A stretch of 64,000 nucleotides of DNA from Scatophagus argus (lineage: Eukaryota; Chordata; Actinopteri; Scatophagidae): positions 8,052,055 through 8,116,054 of the forward strand of contig NC_058508.1 of NCBI RefSeq assembly GCF_020382885.2. The letters are read 5' to 3'. Under the pieces are notes generated by a model, which was not told the DNA's origin, searched no databases, and saw only the letters and a list, made by a program, of their open reading frames with translations. Shown here piece by piece: positions 12,871-25,307 of this stretch. Each line of letters starts with the position of its first letter. Within the stretch, counting starts at the first letter, position 1. The position numbers and the translations under genes were made by a program.

Positions 12871-13384
12871 AATGAATGCAGTCAGCAGGACTTACCATCA
12901 GTAGAGGGTCCTTCAGGTCAGGTTGAAGTTAGAGTTTCCCATCAGTGAATCGTAACTGCAGAAGCAGTGATGTCCCTGTATCAACACAAGACAGCTAAAA
13001 TGTTTGATACAACAAAGACAATATAAGATGGTATGTATATTGATGTTCACTATGTGTGACTACTGTTTACCAGAATCTGTGAAAGTTTGATTTGCCCATA
13101 TAAAGCTGAAGGTGTGTTGGTTACATTGTTCTACAGTTTTGACAATTAGTCAGAGCTTTTAATAATGACTCAGCAACAGCCACTTTCTTCTGCTCATGAT
13201 GGCAAGGACAGTAACTGTCATACATAGCAATCATGTAAAGCAGCACTGCATATGAGCTCCAAAAAAATGACTGTAAAAGAAAGATCTGAAAGTAAATGGT
13301 GTAAATTCTCTCTCTTTCTGAGCACAGAGGCGCTTGCCTCTCTGCTTTGCATGTATGTGCACTGCTGACAGCGGTGAAACATTA

Positions 13385-13650
13385 TGTTTGTGGGTCCATC
13401 CATCCTCTCATTCCCATGAATGTGGTATAACAAAAACACCTTGAGAGACTTTTTTGAAATTTGGCACGAAAGTCCACTTTGACTCAAAGATGATCGTTAG
13501 ATATTGGTGGTCAAAGGTCATAGACACCTCACAAAACACATAACACAATAATTGATACACTAATTATGACAAAATTTCACACAAATGCCTAATGGGATAT
13601 AATGATGGTATTTCATATCCAAATGGTCAAGGGTCAACTTTACCGCAGCA
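13385..13650 (+). repeat. Diverged teleost interspersed repeat
   Basis: The words accttgagagacttttttga, aatttggcacgaaagtccac, tttgactcaaagatgatcgt and tggtggtcaaaggtcatag follow the order of a highly repeated fish element (normally ...AATTTGGCACAAACGTCCACTTGGACTCAAGGATG...). It is non-coding. Confidence 0.65.
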
Positions 13651-13829
13651 TCATGATGCTTTCTGTCCATTATTCAACAACAGTAGGGCAGACTGTAATC
13701 ATATCATATTTGGGTGAGCTATAAGGATCTGCTATGCTGCCAGGTCGGAGATCTGTGTGAAGCATTCACATTTTAGAATTTCTGGCTTCTTTGTGTTGTA
13801 TTAGAATCTGCTTTATTGGCCAAACACCT

Positions 13830-14994
13830 TAACACTTACAGTTTGCAGACCCCCGGTGGGAAATCGGACCACAGTGTAATTCATCATTTGCCCACAGACA
13901 AGGCTGTGTTGAAAAGAGTGAAATCTGACACCAAACAAATACAGGTGTTGTCTGGGAGGTGTAAAGAGCCACTCAGGGACTTTGAGGAGACTAATTAGGA
14001 TGTTTTTGTTCTAGCCTGCCAGGATGCTGATGAACTCACACTTATTCAAGCCTGTGAAGACACTTGGCTGAAACCAAAACTGTGAAAATTTTCCCAAATA
14101 ACAAGTCCTGGACATCAAAACAAAAGCAAAGCTGTTTCACTGACAGGAAGTTTGCTGTCTGCTCTGATATCAAGAGAAATGGAGATAGTTAATGGGGAAA
14201 TTTTTAAGATGAAAATTCATATTAAAAATAAAACAAAGGGTACTTTTAAGTGGCAATATAAAATATGTGTGGCAGGGACCAAACACATCAATGGGCAGAT
14301 CCAGTTAAAACAGTGACAGTCTTGTGAATAATAATTCTTGATGACTAACTTTTACTGTAGATTTGACACCATGGATGGCAAGACAGACTGTGATGGGATA
14401 TGCAAAAATGTCCCTGCAGAGGCATCAATATTTATCAACGAGGATGATGTTGCTTCAAGTGCCAAAATCATGGAAGCTCTCAATAATCAGGCCTTGCCGA
14501 AAAGCAAGGCACAAGGAATACCAAATGATTTTTGGCCTATTGCAATAACCTCTAGAATTGACCACTACTGTGGCCATACACTCCAGTTTGCATATAAAAG
14601 AAACATAGCTGTGCTGCCAATACTTAATACATCTTATGCACCCTAAATGATATGCCATGGTTTTATTCACAGTTTTATTAGTACAGCTTTTATTTCAGTG
14701 AAGACGCATATTCCCTTGAGAAGGCCCACTGATCTCAACATTAATACAGGGTTAGTTCTCCGGATCAGAGACTTTCTTTCCAGCTGCCCACAGAGGATAA
14801 ACGTGTTTTTTCTCTGTGTTTCTTGCTCTTTTATACCAATGGATTTATGATCAATGAAATACTTTGTTTAAGGATGCAGATGACATCGCCTTAGTTGGCC
14901 TTCTATGGAAAACAAACCCTTTGTGTAAAGCTGCCCATCTGGTGTCATAACAGCCATCTCAATCAGTGTGGCCAAGACAAAAGAAATAATCATC
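13830..14994 (+). pseudogene. Decayed LINE reverse-transcriptase segment
   Basis: Scattered frames spell non-LTR retrotransposon phrases in order: KSDHSVIHHLP near 13860 (the end of the endonuclease region), NFYCRFDT near 14345, DFWPIAITS near 14527, LQFAYKRN near 14584, ADDIALVGLL near 14876 (the reverse-transcriptase A/Y-ADD box) and SVAKTKEIII near 14965. The spacing is shorter than in an intact element, so internal segments are lost, and stops and frame changes separate the pieces. The family is L2/CR1/Rex-like by wording. It is a dead copy. Confidence 0.8.
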
Positions 14995-15449
14995 TGTCAC
15001 GGACCTGGCTAGGTGAAAGGAGGACTCACGTGCACGACTCGAGTCGGTAGAGCAGAAAACAAGGTTTATTCCGGGCAGAGGTCGGTACACAAAAAAGGCA
15101 GTCAAACCAGGCAAAAGTATCAAAGTCGAGAGGCAAAAAGACGAGGTCAAAAACGAGCAGAGATCAAACACTAAGAGGCAAAGACTATGGCTGTGAATAA
15201 TGCTGGAACGTGAAGCTATGAACAACAAGACAAGACACAAGAGGGTATATATACACAAGACTAATGGGGAGTGATAAGAGACAGGTGTGGGAGAAACAAT
15301 CAGGGATCAGGTGTGCACAGACGAGGAGGAGGCAGGACAGACAGGAACCTGGAACAGAGACAGAGGTGAGTGATCGCAAAATAAAACAGGAAGACAAGAC
15401 ATGAAACATGAGGAAAAAATAAAACACTTAACGGACAGGGATCACGACA
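14995..15449. mobile_element. 455-bp MITE-like insertion inside the LINE remnant
   Basis: The element begins TGTCACGGACC and ends with GATCACGACA, imperfect inverted ends. The direct repeat tcatc flanks it on both sides (14990-14994 and 15450-15454). The interior (tttattccgggcagaggtcg and similar) is typical of a teleost non-autonomous DNA element and has no transposase frame. It lies just after the LINE phrase SVAKTKEIII, so it inserted into the LINE copy after that integrated. Confidence 0.65.
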
Positions 15450-15454
15450 TCATC

Positions 15455-16865
15455 TTCACAAAACTAGATGTGAAAACAGATCTAGTTTTACTTATTGGCC
15501 AATTTTTTGAAACTGTGGACATTTTCTCTCTTTCCTATGTTGCTATTTATCCATCTTGTTTGTTTTGGTGTGAATTGCAGAGTTTTCTTCAAAGTCTTCA
15601 CTAGATAAGATAAGATAAGATAAAAATCTTCACTAATTAAAGGTAGCAGACTTGGCAGACTCGGTGTTGGAGAATATTTGTAGCCAGTGATTTTATAGAT
15701 CTTGAGATACAAATGAGAATAGAGGCTGCCATTGTCCACACTCTTCCTATTTTCAGTGATTTTTTTTTTTTATCTTTATGAAGGTTTTCTCTGAGGAGAC
15801 ATTGGTGGGATGCATAGAATTGCTTTCACGAGGACTGCCAGCTGGCTGAACGTCTGGCTTTCGTCGTTCTCTTAAATTCCTCACAATCGGTCCACTCTGC
15901 TGTCAGAGATCTGATAGCTGCTTCTCTTAGCCTTTGTGCACCAAGCCCCAGCTCAGCAAACATCCTTTATGGCTTTGGCAAAATAAATATGTGTTAACCA
16001 TTTTTCTAAAACGCCTGGCACAGTTGAAGACTGTGCCATAACTGTATGGTATAATCAGAAAAATGTGGATCTGAATTTAGACATGTTAATTTATTTGTAT
16101 ATACACATGACAGTATTCAGCTTCAGTTTCCTGATGTTTATAATTTCTCACAGTCACACTTGTCACAGGTGCATGCAAAATACTAAAAATGGGAATGACC
16201 AAATGCTAAAAACCATTAAGTATATTGCTACAAGACTGCACCAGCATTAAATGTCCTCAATATGACCACAGAGCTGAAAACAGAGCTTAAACAACATCTG
16301 AACACTCTGGGTCTTTATCTAGTTTGTTTTGTGCACTGGGGCACAGTCATGCTGGAATAGAAAAGGGCTTTCACCAAACTGTTGCAACAAATTTGGAAGC
16401 ATAGCATACTTGCCCAGCGAACAGCCCCATCCCAATACTTATGTCTATATAGTGTATCTCCCATCGGGAGATCTCTCCTCCCAACAAATACGACATCTTC
16501 ACAGCTAACACACCAGTGTGCACTTAACTGATGCACTGAAATAGAGGCGTCACATCTTTTCACATGCTCTAAACTTTGTAGTGACATCCATAGTTACATG
16601 TTTCTTTCAAATCAGTGAGCACATGAAGTGTAAGGTGTACTGAGTCACCTTGTGCAGTTTTTCTCTGAACAACAAAGCTTGTGCCTTTGTCCAAATTATA
16701 GCAACAGGGAGATACTATATGAAAACACTGCATGCCTCTTCCACGTCCAGTGCAGTTAAGAAAATAATACGACACTGACCGGTTGCTGAATGTCTTTGGC
16801 TTTCTTTCCATTTCTTAGTGTTCTCTCTTAAAAGAAAATTTTGGAATTTAAGCTTATTCAGTTTC
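15455..16865. other. Gene-free stretch
   Basis: No exon is recognised. A (GATAA)n run lies at 15603-15622. Part of this may be the 3' remainder of the LINE copy, but I cannot read LINE phrases here with confidence. Confidence 0.4.
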
Positions 16866-16869
16866 TTGT

Positions 16870-17010
16870 TCACAGTTGTAGATGAGAAGATATTGTCATG
16901 TCTGTACAGTAAATATGAAGCTACAGCCAGCCACCAGCTAACTTTACATAAAGACTGGAAACAGGGAAACTGCTGTCCAGGAGGAATGAATATTTACTCC
17001 ACAGATCTGA
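16870..17010 (+). repeat. Dispersed repeat fragment R1
   Basis: The order gtagatgagaagatattgtc, atgtctgtacagtaaatatg, aagctacagccagccacca, taaagactggaaacaggga is that of a common teleost repeat. A further scrap, gagttacatgagaagatcaa, lies at 17665-17690. Confidence 0.6.
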
Positions 17011-17513
17011 GACAGAGAATTTAAACAGTAGAAGGCCAGACTCAAACACTGTAAGGTCCAAAATAGGGCTTCATATTGAGAAAACCCAAGCAAAATGCTT
17101 GGATCATATTATACTTTTCACACACACACACACAGAATCATGTACAACTGAATTTCCAAGCATAACAGCAGCATGAAGTTTTGTTCTGAGCTGGTGCCAT
17201 CAAGTGGAAAATGTAAGTAATGCAAAAATAAAACTGGCACTGTTGCTACTGAGGAATTTAAAGCTTCAAGGCTTGTTCTAATTTTAGCAAGACAGTCTAT
17301 ACTATGCCAACATTACTGACTCATTTTCCGCAACCCCCATCTCTGCCTTACAGGTACCAGATCAGTTCCCTGTAGACTCAGACACCACAGCTCTGAGACT
17401 ACACACTTCTCCTAATGAGGGCCAAAATGGGGTTGCAGATCTGATTCAATTGTACCACTGACACTGTAGATCTAGCTAGTTGTGGAAGTGTGTGTGTGTG
17501 TGTGTCAGTGGTG

Positions 17514-17514
<1 letters not shown>

Positions 17515-17568
<54 letters not shown>
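17515..17568 (+). repeat. (GATA)n microsatellite with a (GACA)n end
   Basis: An uninterrupted GATA array runs to about 17556 and changes to GACA for three units. A short (GT)n run precedes it at about 17489-17505. Confidence 0.9.
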
Positions 17569-17569
17569 G

Positions 17570-18263
17570 CTGTATTGTTTGACATACATAATATATTTTC
17601 AAAATAAAAGAGTGATTAATTATTCAGAGTGGAAACTGTGGAAAACCTTATTCACTATCTTGCCTAGAGTTACATGAGAAGATCAATACCACTCTTTTTG
17701 AATTTAGTTAAAGACATGTTAGGTTAACTTATCATTATATCTTTTGTATAATCCATACAAAAAGAACCACATACTGTGGTTAGGATAATTTGGCTATTTC
17801 TTGACCAGAAGAATACCGTTAAGATTGTTATGTCAGAATGTTGGTAATTTATTAAAGTATACTATTCTAGCTAGCTGGTGTGCTTCCTTCACACTTGATC
17901 AGAAGAAGTGATTTCCTGACTGGTCACGTAAACTGCCCGTATTAAACTGTGAACTTTTGGTGGTACTGGAGGATGTCAAATAGTGCCAGGCTACTGATTT
18001 TACAGTCTTTATGCTTGTGCTGTAGCTTCATTTTTCGTAACAGACAGGTATAGGAAAAACAATGATCTTCCCTTGAAAAAAACTTGTAACTTTTAATAAA
18101 GGAAAAGTGTATTTCTGTTCGACTATTTCTTTACTGGGTTATCTTAACTGATCTAGTACCGATCAAACGTTGAGGTCACTTAAAGTTCAAAATAAAACAA
18201 GCCCAGATAAGGCATCACTTATACACACACATATGCAGGCAGATACACATGGACTCACCGGCA

Positions 18264-18327
<64 letters not shown>

Positions 18328-20139
18328 GTCCAGATGGGACAACCCAAGGGCATTCCAGGAAATAGCTGCAAATGGTGACTGATGCGGCAGAAGGTCTCGA
18401 GGACAGTTCACATGTCTCTATATATTTATGCATCTATGTATTTATGCAAGGGCAAGGCAGTTATCCTGGCCTTGGTTTGACATAGACAAGGAGCACACAG
18501 CAGCTGGTGACCCAAGCGATTCCAAAACAGTGATCTGGCCAGCTGGTTGGACCCGTCACCAGCTGGTTGCTGGAAGAAAGAGCTGACAAAGAAGATAAAG
18601 GGAGGAAACAGAGGTGGTCTGAAGGAAGACATACTGTAGGTAGACATCATGTATCAGTGCAGCAACAAAGAAGAAGCATGGATGTCACACTCTTGGTAAC
18701 TTGTTAATTAGCTTTCTTCTGCAAGTGAATGTCAAACTCTGACAATGTTATTTAATCTAAGACATAATCTAACATAGCAAAGTAACTCAGAAATGAATTG
18801 TCTGGTTACACATTTTGCCATGCGACAAAACACAGAAAAAAAGGTGCAGAAACTGGTTGTTTATATGCTTTCATTTCACATTTTTTAAAGTTATCTTAAA
18901 AAAACTGAAGCAAATACTTTGTAATAGCTGCAAAGTCTAAGCCCATTACTACTAGAAAGCAAGATGGGTGATGGAAAATGATAGAGGTTAAGGAACAAGG
19001 TCAAGACAGTCGAAGGAGGAAGCGAGCAGAGAAATGAGAGGAGGGATGAATGCGGAGGAGGTGAAGTCAAGCAAAAAATCCCCAGATAATTAAGGATTTT
19101 GAGAAGGTACAAATTACGAAGGAGGGATGAAAAGAAAAGGGGTGAAACTGGTGAGAAATTAATGAAAGAGAGGGCACCCACATTTGGAGGTGTTTAACCC
19201 CAAAAGAGACATAGTTATGATAAAGATACAAAGAATGGAGAAATGACAGATGAGCTGAGCTAGAAGATGATGAAGATGGAGGGAGATGGATGATGGAGAG
19301 AGGGGAAGAGGAGCAAGAAAAAAAGAGTTAAAGGGTGCAAAGAAGGATAAACTCTTTTCATACAAGCTAAAAGAGTGAACTGACAGCCATTCAAACTGAG
19401 GTGTACAGCAGAGATGAAACCATGCCTGAGCGAGCACGACTGGACAGGAATAACCATCACTCTGACTGATGTGGCTGACAACATTTAGCTGGACTCCTAT
19501 GAGACAAAATTTAATTACTCGTGGAGGTAACTGTTGTGACAGCAAAAGAGAGTGTCTGTGACTGCAAGGGATACATATTTTAACAGATTATTATAGCATC
19601 AGCTAAGTCTATTCTATTGCCTCGGCTGAGTCAGAAAATCTGGGTCAATATTGGACATTTTTCTCCTGGTTAGCTACTTGAAATAGTGTGACCGGTTTGT
19701 TGCTTGAATTTGGTTTGACGAAATGCCAAAAGAGATTCGAGAATCAAGGCTGTGCCATTTAGGAGCTTTAGCACTGCATAGTGTTTTTCAAGCGTGCAGA
19801 TTTGTAAACAAGATTAAGGGGATGTCTTCCTCTGAAACAGCAGATGCAGGAAACGTGTGACAAATTGTAGATTTTCAATTTCTAAAACTAAGAACCTGAT
19901 ACTCTGCTACTGTGCAGTGCGAACATTAATTTTACCTTGCTCTAAATGGCAGGATAACCTTCAAAAATGGTACATGAATCCCTTAATTATGCATATCAGT
20001 GCAAAATGAGACGTTACCCCATAGAGATGTAGTTCTCCCAGCAAAACCTCCAGGAGAGCTCACGAAAATGCAGCTTTTAAACACTTACCTGTTAAAAGCA
20101 TCCCTTTTTTCTCTGTCTCTCGCCATCTCTCACACCCCC

Positions 20140-20172
<33 letters not shown>

Positions 20173-23100
20173 TTATTTTGAGGCCTCTATTATGTAGCAC
20201 ACTGAGAAACAGCAACTTGGGCCTCTAATGGAGCTGCTGTTGAACCAACTTTACCATTCGTTTGCAGTATCACAATCCATTACACTTGTGTGGCTAATTT
20301 CTGGTCTGCTGATATTTCGACAACTGCTGTTTTAAATAAATATGATTATTTGAGGACCAAACAGCTGAACTGCATGGCACTAGGCTTCTAAAATTCAAAC
20401 TTTCTGACATAGCAATGGCTAGTAAAGTGAACTTTGTGTCAGAGCAGAAAGAGAGCCCACAGGAAGAAAAGCCAAGTCACCCCTATGTGTCATAGACAGA
20501 TTTGTCACCACAGCAGGGGGGTCGGTGTGACTCACTGGGTTTTGTCACAGAGGTACTGCCCTGCTAACATCTTTAGCCAGCTTGACAGTACCCTTGTAGT
20601 TGGAGAGAAGGTTACCGTTTGTCAAATGTCACACGGACACTCATAATTGTGCTACTAACCGAGCTGATTCAGCTACTCAGCCGCAGGGAACAAGGATGGG
20701 CAAAGTCTGTCTGCATTTATTACCCGCCCCCTCTTAGGAGGGGCGCTGATCTAAAGGCTATAGACCAAGTCAGCTTCACATCTGTCTGCGCAACAGTTTT
20801 GCTGCACAGCAAGATATTCGCCATCTGGAGTACTGATGCTTTCTTTGACATCATGAATGATACCACAGAGTTTAGTTGACAAGATGATACGATGATAGCA
20901 GGGTACAGGTGAGATTTTGTATGCTTTTTTTTTTTTTTTTGTAACAATTATAACTTGTTCAAATATTCAAACACACGGAAATGTAATGTTATTCAAAGCA
21001 ACAGTGCATTTATTTGGTCGCTTGTCAGTATAACTTCAGCGAGAGACAGAGAGTGAGATTCCAGCTAGATTTTCATCAGTGGTTGTTTGACCACAAAAAC
21101 AAACTCCCAGTTGGAGTCTCTTAGGAAGAGAATTTACTGTACAAGTAAAGAGCGGAGCTCCTGCCACAACAGACTCAGATCTCAATTTCTGGTGAAATAA
21201 TGAGAACTTTGCAAAAGTTTGTTGGCATGTCCTTCAGCTGAAAGCAACAAAATGCGGCAGCCAGATTAAGTGACTGTATTCCTTTTAGTAATTCCCTGAG
21301 AAAGAAATCATCATAAAAAACGAGTAGAGTGAAGAGCATTGTGAAAAGAAGGTGTTATCTATGGGGTTCTGCACATACATGATTATTTATTTCAGTGAAT
21401 ATTGCATATGTAGGTTTTATTTGGATTTAATTGTTTTATTTCCTGCCCACAGAGCAGCACTGGTTCTGGTGCTCTGTGGAGAGCCAGTCGAAGCCTTCGC
21501 TCTGGCTGACTGCAGGGCGCTTCACAAAGGAGCAGTAGCTTCATCTGTCTCCAAGCTGCTTCGCCCTGCTCCACCAACTCTTTAAATTATAAAGTTTTGG
21601 ATTCTCTCATGCTAATATTATTTGTTTACAGCCATCAACATGTCAGCTCAGAATGCTTTCAGACAGTAGAAGTGTCACAGTTTATTTATTATATGTACAT
21701 ATATATATATAGGTTTAATTATTTAAAAGATTTAAAGAGTTAAAGCAGCCAAAAATGCTGGGGTTTTAACCTAGAGAGGTGAATGTCACAGGAAAAAAAA
21801 CACTCTTAGTTTTTTTTGTACTTTATCATTTGCTTTTTACTTGTCCAAGTCAGAAGCAGTGGGTTTTAAAGATTTTTGTCACTATCAAACTAGATCAAAG
21901 TACTGGTTTCCATTTTTGTGCTTATAATTTTAATACAGGGACACAGAAGCAATGCAAATTCGATATTTGGTGTATAACATGATGGTTATTCCTCCATTTT
22001 GACTACAATCTCAGAATCCACATCTGTCCTGAAGATGCATCTGTAGTTAGAGACAGAGCAACACTGTCCCTCTGTGGGCGCTCAAAGAGCTGCAGTAAGC
22101 CTTTTAGCAAGTATGGGAGTATTATCAGAACGAGTAACAGTTCAAGTTCATAAAATAATAATAGTATTTTGAGATACCCAAGCACTGAAAAGGTTGATTA
22201 CAAAAAGCAGCTCTTGCAGCAGGACAGAAGTTGCATGTTCCCAATCAATACCTCGTCTCCTAACCGTTTCTTCACAGTGCGTGGAAAACAATGCTTGTGA
22301 ATTATGTACTATGTATACTGATATCAATTTCCTCATAACAAATATATTTTTCCTCTCATGGATGTGATTAGATGATGATGTAACTGGCCATTTTGTTATA
22401 CAGTAAATTTCTCATTTCCTTCCTGTCAGTATTTGCCTGAGGAAGTTAGAATTGAGAAAGTTACTGTGAATTTTATGTTATATTTTCCATTCAGTAGTTA
22501 TTCCGCCAAGGTTTTGTGGATGCGCACACAACCACTAAGACTTCAACTGTCTTCACACATTTGTATTATTCTGAAACCCCGCAGAAATTCTTTCACATTT
22601 AATTCTATAAATGTGTGTATTTGTGTAAATGGTGCTTATGTGACTACCATACCTACAATTTATAAGAAACAAAACCATGCATATGGACAAAAAAATTAAA
22701 TAACCAGAAGCTATTTGGAAATGTAAAAGATACACCACTCTCACATATGCAGTCAATGGCTTTTTATGCAGGTAGAATTACAAATTTAAAAAACAAACAC
22801 AAAAACAAATTTTAAACAATTACACAAACAATATCTACCATAGTTAGATCACTTAAATTGGGAATAAAATCTGTAACTATCTTTTGCAATTTCACATTAC
22901 TGTTAGCAGCCCGAAACAACATATATTAGAGCAACAAAGGGTGACTTGTGCAGTAATACATTTCAGTGGTCTGTTTAGCATGTCGGTTAGTTGGTTAGCA
23001 GAAGGCAGAATAACAGAAACCAGATTCACCTGAGCTTTCCAGCCTTTTAAAGTGGGAATAACCTAAAAGTAGCCAAATACTTACAAACTCCTAAAAAACT

Positions 23101-25300
23101 GTTTTAAAATGTTCACACATCTAATGTTTTTGTGCAAGTAGACTAGAGAATTGATCAAGCATTGAGTGCCGTGTGATGGTGCTTGAAAGGTAAAATGTTT
23201 GAGGTTTAGTTATTGCAGGAGAATACAATGAAAGTGAATGCTGGTCTAATCACTCTTTGAGATTTCTTGTTTTTCTGTGCTTCTTCAGTGTTCAAGCTTA
23301 CGAAGTTCAAAAACGTTTCATCTCTGTAACACTGTCTTAATCAGATAACCCCTAACACATGTAACCTATGCATTATTTTCAGATTAGACAGCTATGTGTT
23401 CTTTCTGATGGCAGAGCACAGTGGATAATTCATTGAGATTATAGGCTGTGAGTGTTACTGGAGCCACATTTTTGTTTAACCTTGAAACATTTTACAACTG
23501 CTTGTGTTTCCTTCACTCACTTGCAGGATTTAATCCATGCATCGCATGGTCAATATCAGTGAGCTTAGGGTTTCTGGACCTTTACACAGCAAACCAACTC
23601 CCAAATTTTTCATGCGGACTGCACAGGAAGTTACCATCTGTGCTATATTACAACCATGCCAACAGTGTGACTGTAGCCAAGCAGAGGGAAATGAAGGCAC
23701 AGAGGTGCATTGTCTATTAAACACACTCTGGTGGCTGTTAAAGGACTCAAGCAAGTTATTATTAAGTTGACAGTTTAACATAAGGTCAACTCTACATTAA
23801 AAAAAAAATCTGAGGACATGCAGTTGTTTAGAATTACCACATGGCAACTACAATGAGTGTATTTAAAAAAAAAAAAAAAAAGAAAAAAAAAGTATAATAA
23901 AATGTATCTATGATGTCACCATCTTCCCTTGAAGCCGGTAACAGGCCAAGAGGCACAATTTAGGGTCTGTCAGGTCTGTGATGGCGCTCACTTTCATATC
24001 AAAGAATATATCTGATACCAAAAATCTTACATTTGGGATTGTTTCTAATCAAAAAAAAAAAAAAAGTTTGTTTTTTTGTTGTTGTTGCCAAAAATCTTTT
24101 AAGAAAAGACTGGGATTGTCTGGAAAACGATTTTACAGCTCTCAGGAACCGTTTGGTGTGTTGCCTTCTTGCCCTACATGACATACACTTTTGTAATCAA
24201 CTCTACCGTTAACAAATGTCTACCAGGGTTTACTTTCATATATGTAGGATTACCTGAATATACAATCTTATCAAATTAGAGTGGCATCAATCACCTGCTG
24301 TATGTAATATCACAAGCGATGTGACAACTGGAATGATAATTTAAGGTTCAGTGAGTAGGCGACCACAGAGAAGTTCATCAGAAACGGTAAAGACAAAACT
24401 CACAAGCATAAAAAGGATAACTGATGGGAAATTAACTACAGACTACCTAACAACAAAAAAGTCAAAGAAATCATAAAGGTGCAAAATTTAAATATAATCA
24501 ACATTTAAAGACTCTTCAAAATTTTCCATCAACTTGCATCCACTCAATTGAAAATAATAAACATATCTATGCAAAAGTGTACACTCAGATTACATTCATT
24601 GTAGTCAGCAGCAGATGATTCTCACTGCAGAAAACACGTGAAACCTGATATGTGGTGACAAAAGAACAAAATTCGTATGACTAAATGGAAGAGCTTTTCA
24701 GAAGACTTTTTATGAAATAAACACTGTCATACCCAAAATGGACAAAAAACTGTAAGTTCCAACTTAAATAAAAGCAGGAGCATTTTTAAGATGGATGCAC
24801 TAATGTGCAAGAGGTATTTTAATGTTGTATGTGGCTTAATAACAGCTCTTAGATACATGTACTGGAGTAAAAACTGCAATATTTCTGTGTTATGGAATGA
24901 AAGTAAAAGTTAAGCTAGATTAAGCCGCAGTGCTATAAATCTAAACTCGATATCTGACTTTCTGTAGATGTATTTCTAAGAAGGCAACATTCATCAAAGT
25001 AAGCTTTAGTCTGGGGAAATTTCAAAATCTAGCTTTGCTGGTAAACCCAAAATTGCTTCTGTTACACTTAATTTGATTTGTGATATTGATAAACCATGTA
25101 GATTTTAAGGAGGCAGTTAAACTTAGATTATGAATTTTCAAGATTAACAGGCAAGCAATCAATTATAGTTTAGAAAAATCTTTATCTTCATTACTGGTGT
25201 GTAACTTATTTACAGAAAGAAATACAGACGGATTAGCTTGAGACTTCTCACTGACTGACTACAATGGAAGTGACCTTGCGAACACTCTGAGATTCTGCTC
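17570..25300. other. Gene-free stretch downstream of desi1
   Basis: No coding exon is recognised on either strand. Simple repeats are (CA)n at about 18264-18323 and 20141-20171, and poly(A)/poly(T) runs at about 20924-20940, 23863-23890 and 24050-24065. The desi1 3' UTR must occupy the right-hand end, below 25308, but I could not fix its polyadenylation signal. Confidence 0.5.
18264..18323. repeat. (CA)n microsatellite, about 60 bp
   Basis: An uninterrupted CA array. Open frames coding poly-Cys-Val across it are an artefact. Confidence 0.95.
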
Positions 25301-25307
25301 TCTCAGC

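Noticed and set aside
14338..14646. A 102-codon open frame as a possible gene
   Set aside because: Its wording (RFDT, then PIAITS, then LQFAYKRN) is that of a LINE reverse transcriptase with pieces missing, and neighbouring frames continue the same element.
14959..15427. Minus-strand open frames of 80-99 codons
   Set aside because: They lie in the 455-bp repeat insertion and have no family resemblance; they reflect its composition.
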